This document shows, piece by piece, positions 16,621-26,021 of a stretch of DNA of 64,000 nucleotides. Both the position numbers and the translations under genes were made by a program. Origin of the DNA: Roseiarcus sp963774195 (GTDB lineage: Bacteria > Pseudomonadota > Alphaproteobacteria > Rhizobiales > Beijerinckiaceae); NCBI GenBank assembly GCA_963774195.1, contig CAVZDY010000004.1, positions 1,178,001 through 1,242,000 of the forward strand, given 5' to 3'. Below the pieces are notes generated by a model. That model searched no databases. It saw only the letters and a program-made list of their open reading frames with translations, and had not been told where the DNA came from. Within the stretch, counting starts at the first letter, position 1; each line of letters starts with the position of its first letter.

Positions 16621-18405
16621 ATGAACGAGCCGTTCGATCTCGGCGTCTACAAGGAGGCGCTGCTCTTTCTCGTCACGGCGGGCATCGTTGCGCCGCTGTT
16701 CGTGCGCATCCGCGTCAGTCCCGTGCTCGGCTATCTCCTCGCCGGCCTCGCGCTCGGGCCCTACGGGCTCGGACGGCTCGCCCGCGAGGCGGCTTGGCTC
16801 GATACGCTCGCGCTGACGAATGTCGATGCGATCCGACGGATCGCCGCCTTCGGCGTCGTCGTCCTCCTCTTCACGATCGGCCTCGAACTGTCGTTCGAGC
16901 GCCTCGTCCGCATGCGGCGGCTGGTGTTCGCCTTCGGTCTCGCCCAGGTCGTCGTCTCCACACTGGCGCTCGGCGCCGCGGCCTATGCGCTCGCAGAGAA
17001 ACCGGCGGCGGCCTTCATGATCGGCGCCGCGCTGTCGCTGTCGTCGACCGCGATCGTCATTCCGGTGCTTGCGGACGAGAAGCGCCTGCGCTCCGCGGTC
17101 GGCCGCTATGCTTTCGCCGTCCTCCTGTTCCAGGATCTCGCGGTCGCGCCGCTGCTGGTCGTCGCCGCGGTGCTCGCGGGCGGGACGAGCAGAGGCCTCG
17201 AGGAAAACCTCCTCTTGACCTTGGCGCCCGCGGCGCTCGCGCTCGCCGCGGTGATTATCGTCGGCCGCCTCGTGCTGCGGCCGCTGTTCCACTCCGTCGC
17301 GACGACGCACAGCCCCGAATTCTTCATGGCGGCGTGCCTGCTGGTGGTGCTCGGGGCGGCGTTGACCGCCGCGGCGAGCGGCCTCTCGATGGCGCTCGGC
17401 GCTTTCGTCGCCGGCCTGCTGCTCGCCGAGACCGAATATCGCCGCGAGATCGAAGTGACGATCGAGCCGTTCAAGGGCCTGCTGCTCGGCCTGTACTTCG
17501 TCTCCATCGGCGCGCAGCTCGATCTCTCCGTGCTGGCGAACCGGGCGGCCGAAGTCTTCGAAATCGTCGCGGCGTTCATTGCGATCAAGACGATCATCCT
17601 GTTCGCGCTCGGGCGCCTCTTTGGCGCCCCCAACGCCGTCGCCGCGGAAGCCGCGCTGCTGCTCGGGCCCGGCGGCGAATTCGCCTTCGTGATGATCGGC
17701 GCCGCCGTCGCGACGGGCGTCGTCAGCAGCCCGGACAGCGAGCTGCTTTTCGTCGCGGTCGCGCTCTCCATGGTCGCCATTCCCATTTTCGGGCGGATCG
17801 GCGCCAGTCTCGCCAAACGCCCGCGCGCCACGCCAGAGGCCGAAGCCGAAGCGCTGGTCGAACCGCCGGAGGACGAGACGCATCGCGTCATCATCGTCGG
17901 CTACGGCCGCGTCGGCGCGCTGATCGGCGAGATGCTCACCGTTCACAAAATCCCCTTCATCGCCGTCGACCGGGACCCCTCGCTGACCGCGCGCGAGCGG
18001 CGGGCCGGCAAAACAGTCTATTTCGGCGACGCCTCGCGGGAAGAGTTCCTGCGCCGTTGCGGGATCGAGACCGCGCGCGCGCTGATCGTCACCATGGATG
18101 CGCCGAGCGCCAACGAGGCGGTGGTCGCGACCGCGCGGCGCCTGAGGCCGGACATGACGCTCATTGCGCGCGCTCGCGACGCCGAACATGCGCGCGTCCT
18201 CTACCAACTCGGCGTCACCGACGCGGTGCCGGAGACGATCGAGGCCAGTCTGCAACTCTCCGAAGCGACGCTCGTCGACCTCGGCGTGCCGATGGGCTTC
18301 GTGATCGCCTCGATCCACGACAAGCGCGACGAGTTTCGCAAGCTGCTGATCGCCGCCGGGGCGAAGCAGGAGACACGCGGCGCGCGTCGGCCGCACAAAG
18401 GATAG
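16621..18405 (+). CDS. Kef-type cation:proton antiporter (CPA2) with C-terminal TrkA-N domain
   Basis: A 594-residue inner-membrane protein. About 12 hydrophobic helices fill residues 10-385, starting with ALLFLVTAGIVAPLFV and including LSLSSTAIVIPVLADEKRL and VLLFQDLAVAPLLVV, typical of KefB/KefC transporters. The C-terminal regulatory domain begins with VIIVGYGRVGALIGEML, a Rossmann dinucleotide site of the TrkA-N/RCK type, and ends near residue 590. It should expel potassium or sodium in exchange for protons, gated by nucleotide or glutathione adducts. ATG at 16621 starts at the first helix. It converges on the FUSC gene with three bases between stops. Confidence 0.93.
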   Translation: MNEPFDLGVYKEALLFLVTAGIVAPLFVRIRVSPVLGYLLAGLALGPYGLGRLAREAAWLDTLALTNVDAIRRIAAFGVVVLLFTIGLELSFERLVRMRRLVFAFGLAQVVVSTLALGAAAYALAEKPAAAFMIGAALSLSSTAIVIPVLADEKRLRSAVGRYAFAVLLFQDLAVAPLLVVAAVLAGGTSRGLEENLLLTLAPAALALAAVIIVGRLVLRPLFHSVATTHSPEFFMAACLLVVLGAALTAAASGLSMALGAFVAGLLLAETEYRREIEVTIEPFKGLLLGLYFVSIGAQLDLSVLANRAAEVFEIVAAFIAIKTIILFALGRLFGAPNAVAAEAALLLGPGGEFAFVMIGAAVATGVVSSPDSELLFVAVALSMVAIPIFGRIGASLAKRPRATPEAEAEALVEPPEDETHRVIIVGYGRVGALIGEMLTVHKIPFIAVDRDPSLTARERRAGKTVYFGDASREEFLRRCGIETARALIVTMDAPSANEAVVATARRLRPDMTLIARARDAEHARVLYQLGVTDAVPETIEASLQLSEATLVDLGVPMGFVIASIHDKRDEFRKLLIAAGAKQETRGARRPHKG

Positions 18406-18408
18406 GGA

Positions 18409-20493
18409 TCAGGCCCGCGGGGAAATGCGGCGGTAGGCGCGCGCCGCCGCGAGAAACGTCAGCGCCGCCTTCAAGAGCGCCGGCGGCGGCCGGACTTCGC
18501 CGGCCAGGATCGGCGGATCGTTCGCGTCGTAAGCGGCGAGCGTCGCCACCAGCCACCGGCGCGCCGCCATCGCCTGTTCAGCCGCCTTGCCGTCGCGCGC
18601 GCGCATGGCGAGGCGCAGCGCGGAAATATGCGCCACCACCACATAGGCCGCGATCAACATCGAGGCCATCTCGTCGAGCCCGCGCCGCGTCGCGCGCGGT
18701 TCGCCGCCCATGCGAGCCGCGGAGTCCGACAGCGCTGCGAGCGCCTCGATGATGTCTCTACGCGCCAAGCGGTAGCTCTGATCGCGCGCGTCGGGTTGCA
18801 GCGCGACCTCGGCGAAGCCGCCGATTTGCGACAGCAAGCGCGCGACGAGATTCGGCGCCTCGGTCAATTCCCAAAGCGGCAAGACGTGGCTGAAGAGATG
18901 GGCGATCGCGGCGCCGATCAGCGTATCGGCGAGACGGGTCAACACGGGCGCCGTTACTGCGGGATCGGAGAGATGGAGCGCGATCAGCGCCACCACCGAC
19001 GCCCCGACCGAGGCGACGCGATAGTTCGACCGCACGAAGCCCTGCGTCAGCGCCACCGCGAAGCCGAGCAGAACGACCAGCCCGACAATCCCGAGAAGCG
19101 GAACGGCCACCGACGCGATCACACAGCCGATCAGCGTCCCGACGATCCGGTCGTCGCGCCGTTTGCGCGTCCAGCCGTAGCTCGCGCGCATGATGACCGC
19201 CGTCGTCAGCAGCACCCAATTGCCATGCGCCACCCAACCGAGCGACACGGCGATGAGGGCGCCGGCCATCATCGCGGCGGAAAGCCGCAGGGCGAAGCGG
19301 AACACCGGCGAACTCATCGTCAGATGCTGCGCAAGCACCCGCGGATCGTAGGACCGGCGTGGCTCGAAAGCGGAGAGGTCGACTTCGCCGATCGCCACCC
19401 GCGCCGCCGCATCGTCGCAAAGCGCATGCTCGAGACGACGGATGTTCTCGCGCGCGTAAAGCAGCCTGCCCGTCGTGGCCTCGACCACCACCGCGTCCGC
19501 GCCCGTCACTTCGCCGGCTGCGACGAGGCGCGCGGCCTCGCGGCGCATCGCGTTCGTCGCCACCTCGTGCCCCGGCGGCAAGCCTGGATTGGTCGTCGTC
19601 AGCAATTCGAGGCTGAGATGCTGGAGGTCGAGCGCGGCCGCGCGAATCGCGACGCCGACCCGAGTCAGCAAGGTCTCGGCGGCCGGTATGTCGCGCAACG
19701 AGACCAGGTCGCTTTGCGCGGCGACCAGCGCGTCGAAGACGTCGAGCAGGAGGCCGATGGTCGCGGCGAGGCGAACGCGCTTTGATGTCTCGCGGGGATG
19801 ATCGAGCAAGATCGCGCGGGCGGCCTGAAGTTGCTCGGCCAGCGCCGCCTGCTGGCGGATGGCCCCGCCATACACTTCGTTGAGGTCGATCTCCGGATCG
19901 GTGAAGCGGGCGATCACGCGGAGATAGGTGGCGAGCTCGCGAAAGCACTCGCTCGCCATCAGGCGGCGCTCGCCGGCGCCCATCAGGTGCGACGCCGCCA
20001 AGGTGAGCGCAATATAGGCGAAGCCGCCAAGCGCGAAGAGCTCCTCGACGTGCAGAGTCGTTGCAGGATCGGCGCGCGGCATGCCGAGAACCAGCACCAT
20101 CGGCACGAGAAATTGCGCGCTCAGCGAGAGCGCCCAGCGCCCGTAGCCTGTAACCATCCCCGCGGCGAAAGCGATGAGGCCGACGGCGGCGACCTCCGTG
20201 AGGGCCGATCCGCGAGCGAGTTGCATGAAGCTCGTCGCGAGGAGAGCGAAGCCGAAGCCGACGACGAGGATGCGCGCCTTGGCGCGCCACGACGCCGGAA
20301 AGTCGCTGATGCTGGCGGAGATCGCCCCGAGCGTCGCTGCCTGGCCCGCGGACAGGCCGAACGCCACCGCGGCGGCGAGCGCCACGGCGACGACCGAGAT
20401 CGCAACGGTCAGTCCGTTGACGATATGTTGCCCGACGAACAGCTTCAGCAGGGTCGGGGATCGGAACCAGTTACGCATCGTCGATTTGGCCAA
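18409..20493 (-). CDS. FUSC-family inner-membrane protein (YccS/AaeB-like)
   Basis: A 694-residue membrane protein with two blocks of hydrophobic helices (about residues 10-165 and 395-510) separated by, and followed by, soluble helical regions. This duplicated layout defines the FUSC/fusaric-acid-resistance family, whose members such as AaeB export aromatic carboxylates. A typical segment is GNWVLLTTAVIMRASYGWTRKRRDDRIVGT-like, around residues 405-435. Translation may begin at TTG 20493, which has AGGAG nine bases upstream, or at ATG 20478. It follows the binding-protein pseudogene by 47 bp on the same strand, so export of aromatic acids from the adjacent operon is a fair guess but unproven. 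Confidence 0.88.
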   Translation of the reverse strand: MAKSTMRNWFRSPTLLKLFVGQHIVNGLTVAISVVAVALAAAVAFGLSAGQAATLGAISASISDFPASWRAKARILVVGFGFALLATSFMQLARGSALTEVAAVGLIAFAAGMVTGYGRWALSLSAQFLVPMVLVLGMPRADPATTLHVEELFALGGFAYIALTLAASHLMGAGERRLMASECFRELATYLRVIARFTDPEIDLNEVYGGAIRQQAALAEQLQAARAILLDHPRETSKRVRLAATIGLLLDVFDALVAAQSDLVSLRDIPAAETLLTRVGVAIRAAALDLQHLSLELLTTTNPGLPPGHEVATNAMRREAARLVAAGEVTGADAVVVEATTGRLLYARENIRRLEHALCDDAAARVAIGEVDLSAFEPRRSYDPRVLAQHLTMSSPVFRFALRLSAAMMAGALIAVSLGWVAHGNWVLLTTAVIMRASYGWTRKRRDDRIVGTLIGCVIASVAVPLLGIVGLVVLLGFAVALTQGFVRSNYRVASVGASVVALIALHLSDPAVTAPVLTRLADTLIGAAIAHLFSHVLPLWELTEAPNLVARLLSQIGGFAEVALQPDARDQSYRLARRDIIEALAALSDSAARMGGEPRATRRGLDEMASMLIAAYVVVAHISALRLAMRARDGKAAEQAMAARRWLVATLAAYDANDPPILAGEVRPPPALLKAALTFLAAARAYRRISPRA

Positions 20494-20540
20494 GCGGGAC
20501 CGCTCCTAAGGGCGGCCCGCGCCGTTTGCCAAGGAGGCGC

Positions 20541-21749
20541 TCAAGCCTTGACGAACGGACAGCCGCCCTTGTCCAACGGCCGCCATGCATCCTCCGCGCT
20601 GATCGTGGATACGACCTTAAAATAATCCCAGTCGCCTTTCAATTCGGCAAGAGTTTTGGCCGCCAGCAGGTACATCGGGTGCAGCTTGCGGCCGTCGACG
20701 CGGATCGAGCCCTTGCCGAACAGCGGATCGTCGGTCGGAATCGCCTTCATCGCATCGACCAGCTTGACGCCGTCGTCGGCGCTCTTGGTCTGCGCCATCG
20801 CCTTCAGCAAATGCTCGGTCGCGGCGTACATGCCGGCGTGCATATCGTTGGGCATCATCTTCGAGGGATGGACGGCCTGAAAGCGCTTGGCGAAGGCGCG
20901 CGTGCCGTCGTTGAAATCCCAATAGAACGCCGTGCAGATCATCGTGCCGGCGACGGTGTCGAGGCCGAGCGAAGGGATGTTGGTGACGTTGAGGATGAGG
21001 CCGGCGAGCCGCTGCTTGGGCGCGAGGCCGAATTCGTGCGCCTGTTTGAGGGCGTTGTTGAGATCGCCGCCCGCATTGGCGAAGCCGACGACGTCCGCTC
21101 CAGACGCCTGCGCCTGCAGGAGAAACGACGAGAAGTCGGCGGTGTTGATCGGATGGCGCGCCGAGCCCAGCACCTTGCCGCCCGCCGCCTCGACCGCGGC
21201 GGCGCAATTGCTCTCGAGATCTTTGCCGAAGGCGTAGTCGGCGGAGACGAAGAACCAGCTCTTGCCGCCCTGCTCGGTCATCGCCTTGCCGATGCTGTGG
21301 CCGAGCGCGTAGGTGTCGTAGGTCCAATGGACGAAGTTCTTGGCGCATTTCGGCCCCGTCATGACCGAGGAGCCGGCGCCGGAGCCGATCACCGCCTTGT
21401 TCTTCTCGGTCGCGATCGCAAGCACCGCGAGCGCCACCGCTGAGTTCGGCAGGTCCATGATGACATCGACCCCCTCCGCGTCGAACCAGCGGCGCGCGAT
21501 CGCCGCGCCGACGTCCGGCTTGTTCTGGTGGTCGGCCGAGACGATCTCGACTGGCACGCCGAGCGTAGCGGAAAAGTCGTCCGCCGCGAGTTTGGCGGCG
21601 ATCACCGAGCCGACGCCTTGGTAATCGGCGTAGACGCTCGACATATCGTTCATCACGCCGATCTTCAGGGGGCGCCCGGCTTGCGCGAACGCCAGACGCG
21701 GCGCGAACGTGAGTGCCGCGCCGCCAAGCAGGACTTGCCTTCAATTCAT
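20541..21749 (-). pseudogene. Branched-chain-type ABC substrate-binding protein, signal peptide cut by an in-frame stop
   Basis: From 21656 to 20541 the frame encodes a complete type I periplasmic binding protein (KIGVMNDMSSVYADYQGVGS, VDVIMDLPNSAVALAV, FFVSADYAFGKDLE). The natural start is ATG at 21749, with GGGGAGGAAGGCA just before it. That frame reads Met-Asn-stop-Arg-Gln-Val-Leu-Leu-Gly-Gly and then a perfect hydrophobic signal core ending in FAQAG. The stop is TGA at 21743-21741; a CGA codon there would give MNRRQVLLGG, a twin-arginine-like signal. Without it the only starts (GTG 21656, ATG 21653) yield a protein with no export signal. It closes the aromatic-acid operon and resembles the CouP-type binders of p-coumarate clusters. 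No partner permease genes are present. Sequencing error is possible. Confidence 0.75.
21741..21743 (-). other. Premature TGA codon in the binding-protein signal peptide
   Basis: Third codon after the well-placed ATG at 21749. Reading continues in the same frame through a signal peptide and the whole mature protein. A single C-to-T change (CGA to TGA) explains it. Confidence 0.75.
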
Positions 21750-21788
21750 TGCCTTCCTCCCCATTTTTCGACGTCGCTTATTGCTGCG

Positions 21789-22292
21789 CTAGTCGATCTT
21801 CGCCAACCGGCGCAGCAGCGCGACGAGGGTCTCGCGGCCGTCGGAACCGATAATCCGGGCGATCGCCGCTTCCTGTTCCGCCTGGACGATGCGGGCCCGC
21901 GCGACGAGCGCCCTCCCCGTCTCGGTCAAAGCGAGCGCGTGCGAGCGGCGGTCGGCGTCCGAGCGAAGCCGTTCGGCGAGCCCTCTGCGTTCGAGTTCGT
22001 CCATCATGGCGACGAAGTTCGGCCGCTGGATGCCGAGCGCGCCGGCGATGTCCGATTGCTTGCGGCCCGGATTGTCGCCGATCGCGACGAGCGCCGAATA
22101 TTGCGCCGGCGTCAGGCCGAGCGGGGCGAAACGCCGGTTGAAGTCCTCGAATAGCGCCAACTGCGCGCGGCGCAGCGGATAGCCGGTGATCGCGGTGAGA
22201 GCGGAAAGGTCGAGCGACGCTTCGCCAACCCCGCTCTCCGCCTCTTCGCCCGCCTGGGAGTCCGTAGAAACGCTTCGCCCCTTATGCGCCAT
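21789..22292 (-). CDS. MarR-family regulator of the aromatic-acid operon
   Basis: A 167-residue winged-helix regulator. The fold runs from LALFEDFNRRFAPLGLTPAQ through the recognition region GRKQSDIAGALGIQRPNFVAMMDELERRGL to the wing RSDADRRSHALALTETGRA. The family includes CouR, FerC and HcaR, which release DNA on binding hydroxycinnamoyl-CoA. Its start overlaps the end of the upstream thioesterase gene by 11 bases, so translation is coupled. An inverted repeat over the operon promoter at 26848-26870 is the obvious target. The effector is inferred from the gene set. Confidence 0.9.
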   Translation of the reverse strand: MAHKGRSVSTDSQAGEEAESGVGEASLDLSALTAITGYPLRRAQLALFEDFNRRFAPLGLTPAQYSALVAIGDNPGRKQSDIAGALGIQRPNFVAMMDELERRGLAERLRSDADRRSHALALTETGRALVARARIVQAEQEAAIARIIGSDGRETLVALLRRLAKID

Positions 22293-22785
22293 GCGCCGTC
22301 TCCTCCCCCGAAAGCCGCGCAATGACGATCCTGGGAATGGGGCGCGACTTGAGGCGCTTGGGGTCGTCTGGATGCGGACCGACCCAGACCCTCGTCTCCC
22401 ACGCCTCGATCGCGAGCCTTTCGCCGCTCTCGCCCGGCTTGAACACCCGATGCTCGACATTAAAGCTCGAAACGCCGAATTGCGCGACCCGCGATTCGAT
22501 TATGATGTCGTCGCCGAAGGCGGAAGGGATGATGAACTTGGCCCGCGTATCGACCATCGGATAGCCGACGATGCCGAACTCGCTGATGAGGTCGGGCTTC
22601 CGCCAACCCGCGCGCTCGAATAGATATTGTGTCGAGGTGTCGAACATCTCGAAATAGCGGGGGTAGAAGACGATCCCCGCCGGGTCGCAGTGGCCCCATT
22701 CGATCCGGACCGTCCGGCGATTGACCAGTGGCGCCAAGTCCGGCGCGCTGTTGCTGGGCGCTGCCCCCGACCGATCATCCCTCAT
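22282..22785 (-). CDS. Acyl-CoA thioesterase, 4-hydroxybenzoyl-CoA thioesterase-like
   Basis: A 167-residue hot-dog-fold thioesterase. The motif EWGHCDPAGIVFYPRYFEMF contains the catalytic Asp in the position known from the Pseudomonas 4-hydroxybenzoyl-CoA thioesterase. The rest (FGIVGYPMVDTRAKF, FNVEHRVF) fits that family. It lies between the thiolase and the MarR gene on the same strand, 17 bp after the thiolase. Together with thiolase this suggests release of an aromatic acid from its CoA ester after side-chain shortening. The exact substrate is inferred. Confidence 0.88.
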   Translation of the reverse strand: MRDDRSGAAPSNSAPDLAPLVNRRTVRIEWGHCDPAGIVFYPRYFEMFDTSTQYLFERAGWRKPDLISEFGIVGYPMVDTRAKFIIPSAFGDDIIIESRVAQFGVSSFNVEHRVFKPGESGERLAIEAWETRVWVGPHPDDPKRLKSRPIPRIVIARLSGEETAHGA

Positions 22786-22801
22786 CGCGACCCTTTCTTG
22801 T

Positions 22802-24058
22802 TCACGCCTGCACGGCAGCGGGGTTTTCGACGATCATCGCGATGCCCTGCCCGCCGCCAATGCAGGCCGAGGCGATGCCGTAACGCAGACCTTCACGCCG
22901 CAATTGGCGCGCAACCGTCAATGCAAGGCGCACGCCGGTCGCGCCGAGCGGGTGGCCAATTGCGATGGCGCCGCCGTGGACATTGAGCTTGGCTTCGTCG
23001 AGCCCGAGCTCCCGCGAACACGCCATCACCTGCGCGCCAAAGGCCTCGTTGATCTCGATCCGGCCGATCTCAGACAGCGAAAGCCCGGCGCGCGCGCAAA
23101 CCGCGCGAATCGCTGGAACCGGACCAATGCCCATGAATTGCGGCGGCACGCCGACCGCCGCACAGGCAACAACGCGCGCCAGCGGCGTCTTCGCGCTCTC
23201 CTTCAACCACTTTCCGGACGCGACGACAACGCCGGCCGCCCCGTCCACCACGGCGGAGGAATTGCCGCCGGTCTGCACGCCGCCGAAGGCGGGACGAATC
23301 TTGGCGAGCGATTCGAGCGGCGAGGGACGCACGTGGCTGTCCTCACGCACGACCTCGCCTTTGCCCTTGAGCGCGAGTTTGCGCGGATTGTAGCCCTCGA
23401 GCGTGAAGGTCTCGTCGGTGACGGCAATGATCTCGTCATCGAAGAAGCCGGCGGCGCGCGCTTCGAGCGCACGCGCAAACGAGCGGGCGGCGAAAGCGTC
23501 GACCTCGGCGCGGGAAATGTCGTAGCGCCTGGCGAGGTTTTCCGCGGTGCCGCCCATCGTCGTATCGCACGAAGGATCGAACAGGGCCTCCCAGAGGAAG
23601 TCCTTGAACTCGGCCTGCCCCATGCGAAAGCCGCCGCGGAGCGTATAGGCGGCGACGGGGTTGCGGCTCATCAATTCCGCGCCGACGCACAACGCGACCT
23701 CGGCGCGGCCGAGCGAGACGATGTCGGCGCTCTGCGCGATCGCCTCGATCCCGGTGCCGCAGATGCGCTGGACGAGGATCGCGGGTGTCTCGATGGGCGC
23801 GCCGCTGTAGAGGCCGACGTGGCGCGGCAGGAAATAGGCGTCGAAGCTCGCCTGCGCCATATTGCCGGCGACGACCGCGCCGATCTCGGCGCCCGCGACG
23901 CCAGCCTTCTCCAGCGCGGCGCGCCCGGCCTTGATGCCGAGATCGATCGGTGACGCGAGCGAGAAGGCGCCGTTGAAGTCGACAAAGGGGGTGCGCGCGC
24001 CATCGACGATGAAGGCGTCGTCGAAAACGCTGACGAGCGCGCCGGGCGTATCGGTCAT
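22802..24058 (-). CDS. Acetyl-CoA acetyltransferase family thiolase
   Basis: A 418-residue thiolase. The nucleophilic Cys lies in VQRICGTGIEAIA. The second active-site His is in GGAIAIGHPLGATG and the second Cys in ASACIGGGQGIAM. Both halves of the duplicated thiolase fold are present at full length. In this operon it would cleave a 3-ketoacyl-CoA, plausibly the aromatic 3-keto-propionyl-CoA, to acetyl-CoA and a shorter acyl-CoA. It begins 12 bp downstream of the CoA ligase frame and is followed by the thioesterase. A role in general short-chain beta-ketothiolysis cannot be excluded. Confidence 0.92.
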   Translation of the reverse strand: MTDTPGALVSVFDDAFIVDGARTPFVDFNGAFSLASPIDLGIKAGRAALEKAGVAGAEIGAVVAGNMAQASFDAYFLPRHVGLYSGAPIETPAILVQRICGTGIEAIAQSADIVSLGRAEVALCVGAELMSRNPVAAYTLRGGFRMGQAEFKDFLWEALFDPSCDTTMGGTAENLARRYDISRAEVDAFAARSFARALEARAAGFFDDEIIAVTDETFTLEGYNPRKLALKGKGEVVREDSHVRPSPLESLAKIRPAFGGVQTGGNSSAVVDGAAGVVVASGKWLKESAKTPLARVVACAAVGVPPQFMGIGPVPAIRAVCARAGLSLSEIGRIEINEAFGAQVMACSRELGLDEAKLNVHGGAIAIGHPLGATGVRLALTVARQLRREGLRYGIASACIGGGQGIAMIVENPAAVQA

Positions 24059-24070
24059 TGGAGCCTTCTC

Positions 24071-25922
24071 CTAGATGCGGATGACGTGCGGCTTGATCTC
24101 GGTTGCATAAAGCGCCTCGACGTCGAGCGGCCGATTGGCGAGCACCGCGCGCTGGTTGAGCGAGCCCTTGTCGGTCACTTCGCCGAGGTCGATCGAAGGC
24201 GCCTCGGCAAGCAACGCTAGGCGCATGACGCGGTTCGAGGAGCCAGTCGCCGATGCCGCTAAGGTTGCGAGGCGCTCCCGGAAGGCCGCCTTGACCCGCT
24301 CGTCGCCGAGCAACTCGACCAATGGCGCATCCGGCAGATGCGCCGCAAGCCTGCGGATCGCCGCCTCGTCGGGAAATACCAACATGCCGATATCGTCGCG
24401 GTCATGGCCGGCGACGGCGACGTCGCGCACCAGCGGATCGAACACGCCGACGAAATGGGTTCGCAAGGGTCCGACGCTAACCCACGTGCCGGTCGCCAGC
24501 TTGAAGTCCTCGGCGACGCGCCCGTCGAACTCGAAGCCGGCGGCGAAATCGTTGGGATCGGCGAGGCGCAGCGCGTCGCCGATCCGATAGAAGCCCTCCT
24601 CGTCGAAGGCGCTCTGCGTCAGGTCAGGCCTTCGCCAATAGCCCGGCGTGATGTTGGGCCCGCGCAGCCGCGCTTCGAGCTTGCCGCCGCTCGGCGCCAA
24701 TTTCAGCTCGACCCCCCTATGCGGCACGCCGACCACGCCGGGCCGATCGACGTCGCGCACATTCATCAGCGCGTGCGGCGCTGTCTCCGTGGAGCCGAGC
24801 GCCGTGGTCATCGGGACGACCCGGCCCGTCGCTGCTACGCCAAGCTCGCGATAGGCGTCCCACACGGGTTTGGATAGCCCCGCGCCGGCGTAATAGGTCA
24901 GCTTGAGGCGCGAGAAGAAATTGCGGCGGAGCGACTCGTCCTGTCGCAGATGCGGCAGCAGCGCTTCGAACCCCTTCGGCACGTTGAAATAGATGGTCGG
25001 TGCGATCTCGAGCAGAATTCGCTGCGGTCGCGACGATGCCAGCGGGCGTCGGCTTGCCCTCGTCGATGTAGAGCGAGCCGCCGTTGAAAAGTACGAGACC
25101 GAAGTTGCTGTTGGAGCCGAAGGTGTGCGCCCAAGGCAGCCAATCGACCAGGACCGGCGGTTCTTCATCGAGAAAGACCATCGCCTCCCGCACCATCGCC
25201 TGGTTGGAGCACAGCATGCGCTGGGTGTTGATCACGGCCTTGGGATAGCCTGTCGAACCCGAGGTGAGCAGGAACTTGGCAATCGAATCGGGACCAATGG
25301 CGGCGCGCGCTTGCAGCGCCTCGGGGGAGGTGGCGGCGTCCTGCAGGCTGGCGAATAGCGTCGCTCCGAGTTGCTCCGCGCTATCGTCGCTGACGACGAT
25401 CTCGATCCCCCGCTCCTTCGCTTTGGCGAGAGCGCGCTGATACGTGCGCCCCTCCGCCGCGAAGACAAGGCCCGGCGTCATGAGATCGAGGGCGAATGCA
25501 AGCTTTCCCAGGTCTTGCGAGACGAGCGAATAGGCCGTCGAAATCGGGCAAGTCGGAACGCCGACGGCCATGCCGGCGAGCGACAACAACGCATGATCGA
25601 TGCCGTTGCCGGAGAGAATAAGCACGGGCCGGTCCGCCGACAGGCCGCGCGCCAGCAGCGCCGAACCGATGCGCACGCTCGTCTCATAGGCGTCGCTATA
25701 GGTGAGTTTGCGCCATGCGCCGGCCGCCGCCCGTTCGGCGAGGAAGATGCGATCCGGCGCGACGCGAGCCCAATGCTCCAGTCGATCGATCCACGAGGAG
25801 GGGTAGGACGGTAGGGGGCTCGCGCAGCGCACCAGGATAGCGCCGTCGGGACGCTTCTCCACCACCGGATCCAGCGCCCCGAAAATCTTCGGTGGGGACG
25901 TCGCTGAGACGATCGGCTCCAT
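24071..25922 (-). pseudogene. Feruloyl-CoA synthetase-like acid:CoA ligase, frameshifted
   Basis: An ANL-superfamily CoA ligase broken by one extra base. From ATG 25922 (after GGGGAGGAATGCG) the first frame encodes about 300 residues, including the AMP motif FLLTSGSTGYPKAV and ending coherently at IDEGKPTPAGIVATAAN. The frame then turns to non-homologous sequence, while another frame resumes at LLEIAPTIYFNVPKGFEALL and continues to 24071 with MTTALGSTETAP and YRIGDALRLAD. Removing one T in the GAATTC at 25015-25020 restores a continuous protein of about 616 residues. The class activates ferulate, p-coumarate or caffeate. Either it is a true pseudogene or an assembly error. Confidence 0.82.
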
Positions 25923-26021
25923 CGCATTCCTCCCCTTGCCCCTTGAGGGCGCGGCGTTGTCGTTTCCCCTTCGGCCGGCGTTCTCGCCCAAGCGGCGCCG
26001 GCTCTTTCGCGACTTAGTCCG

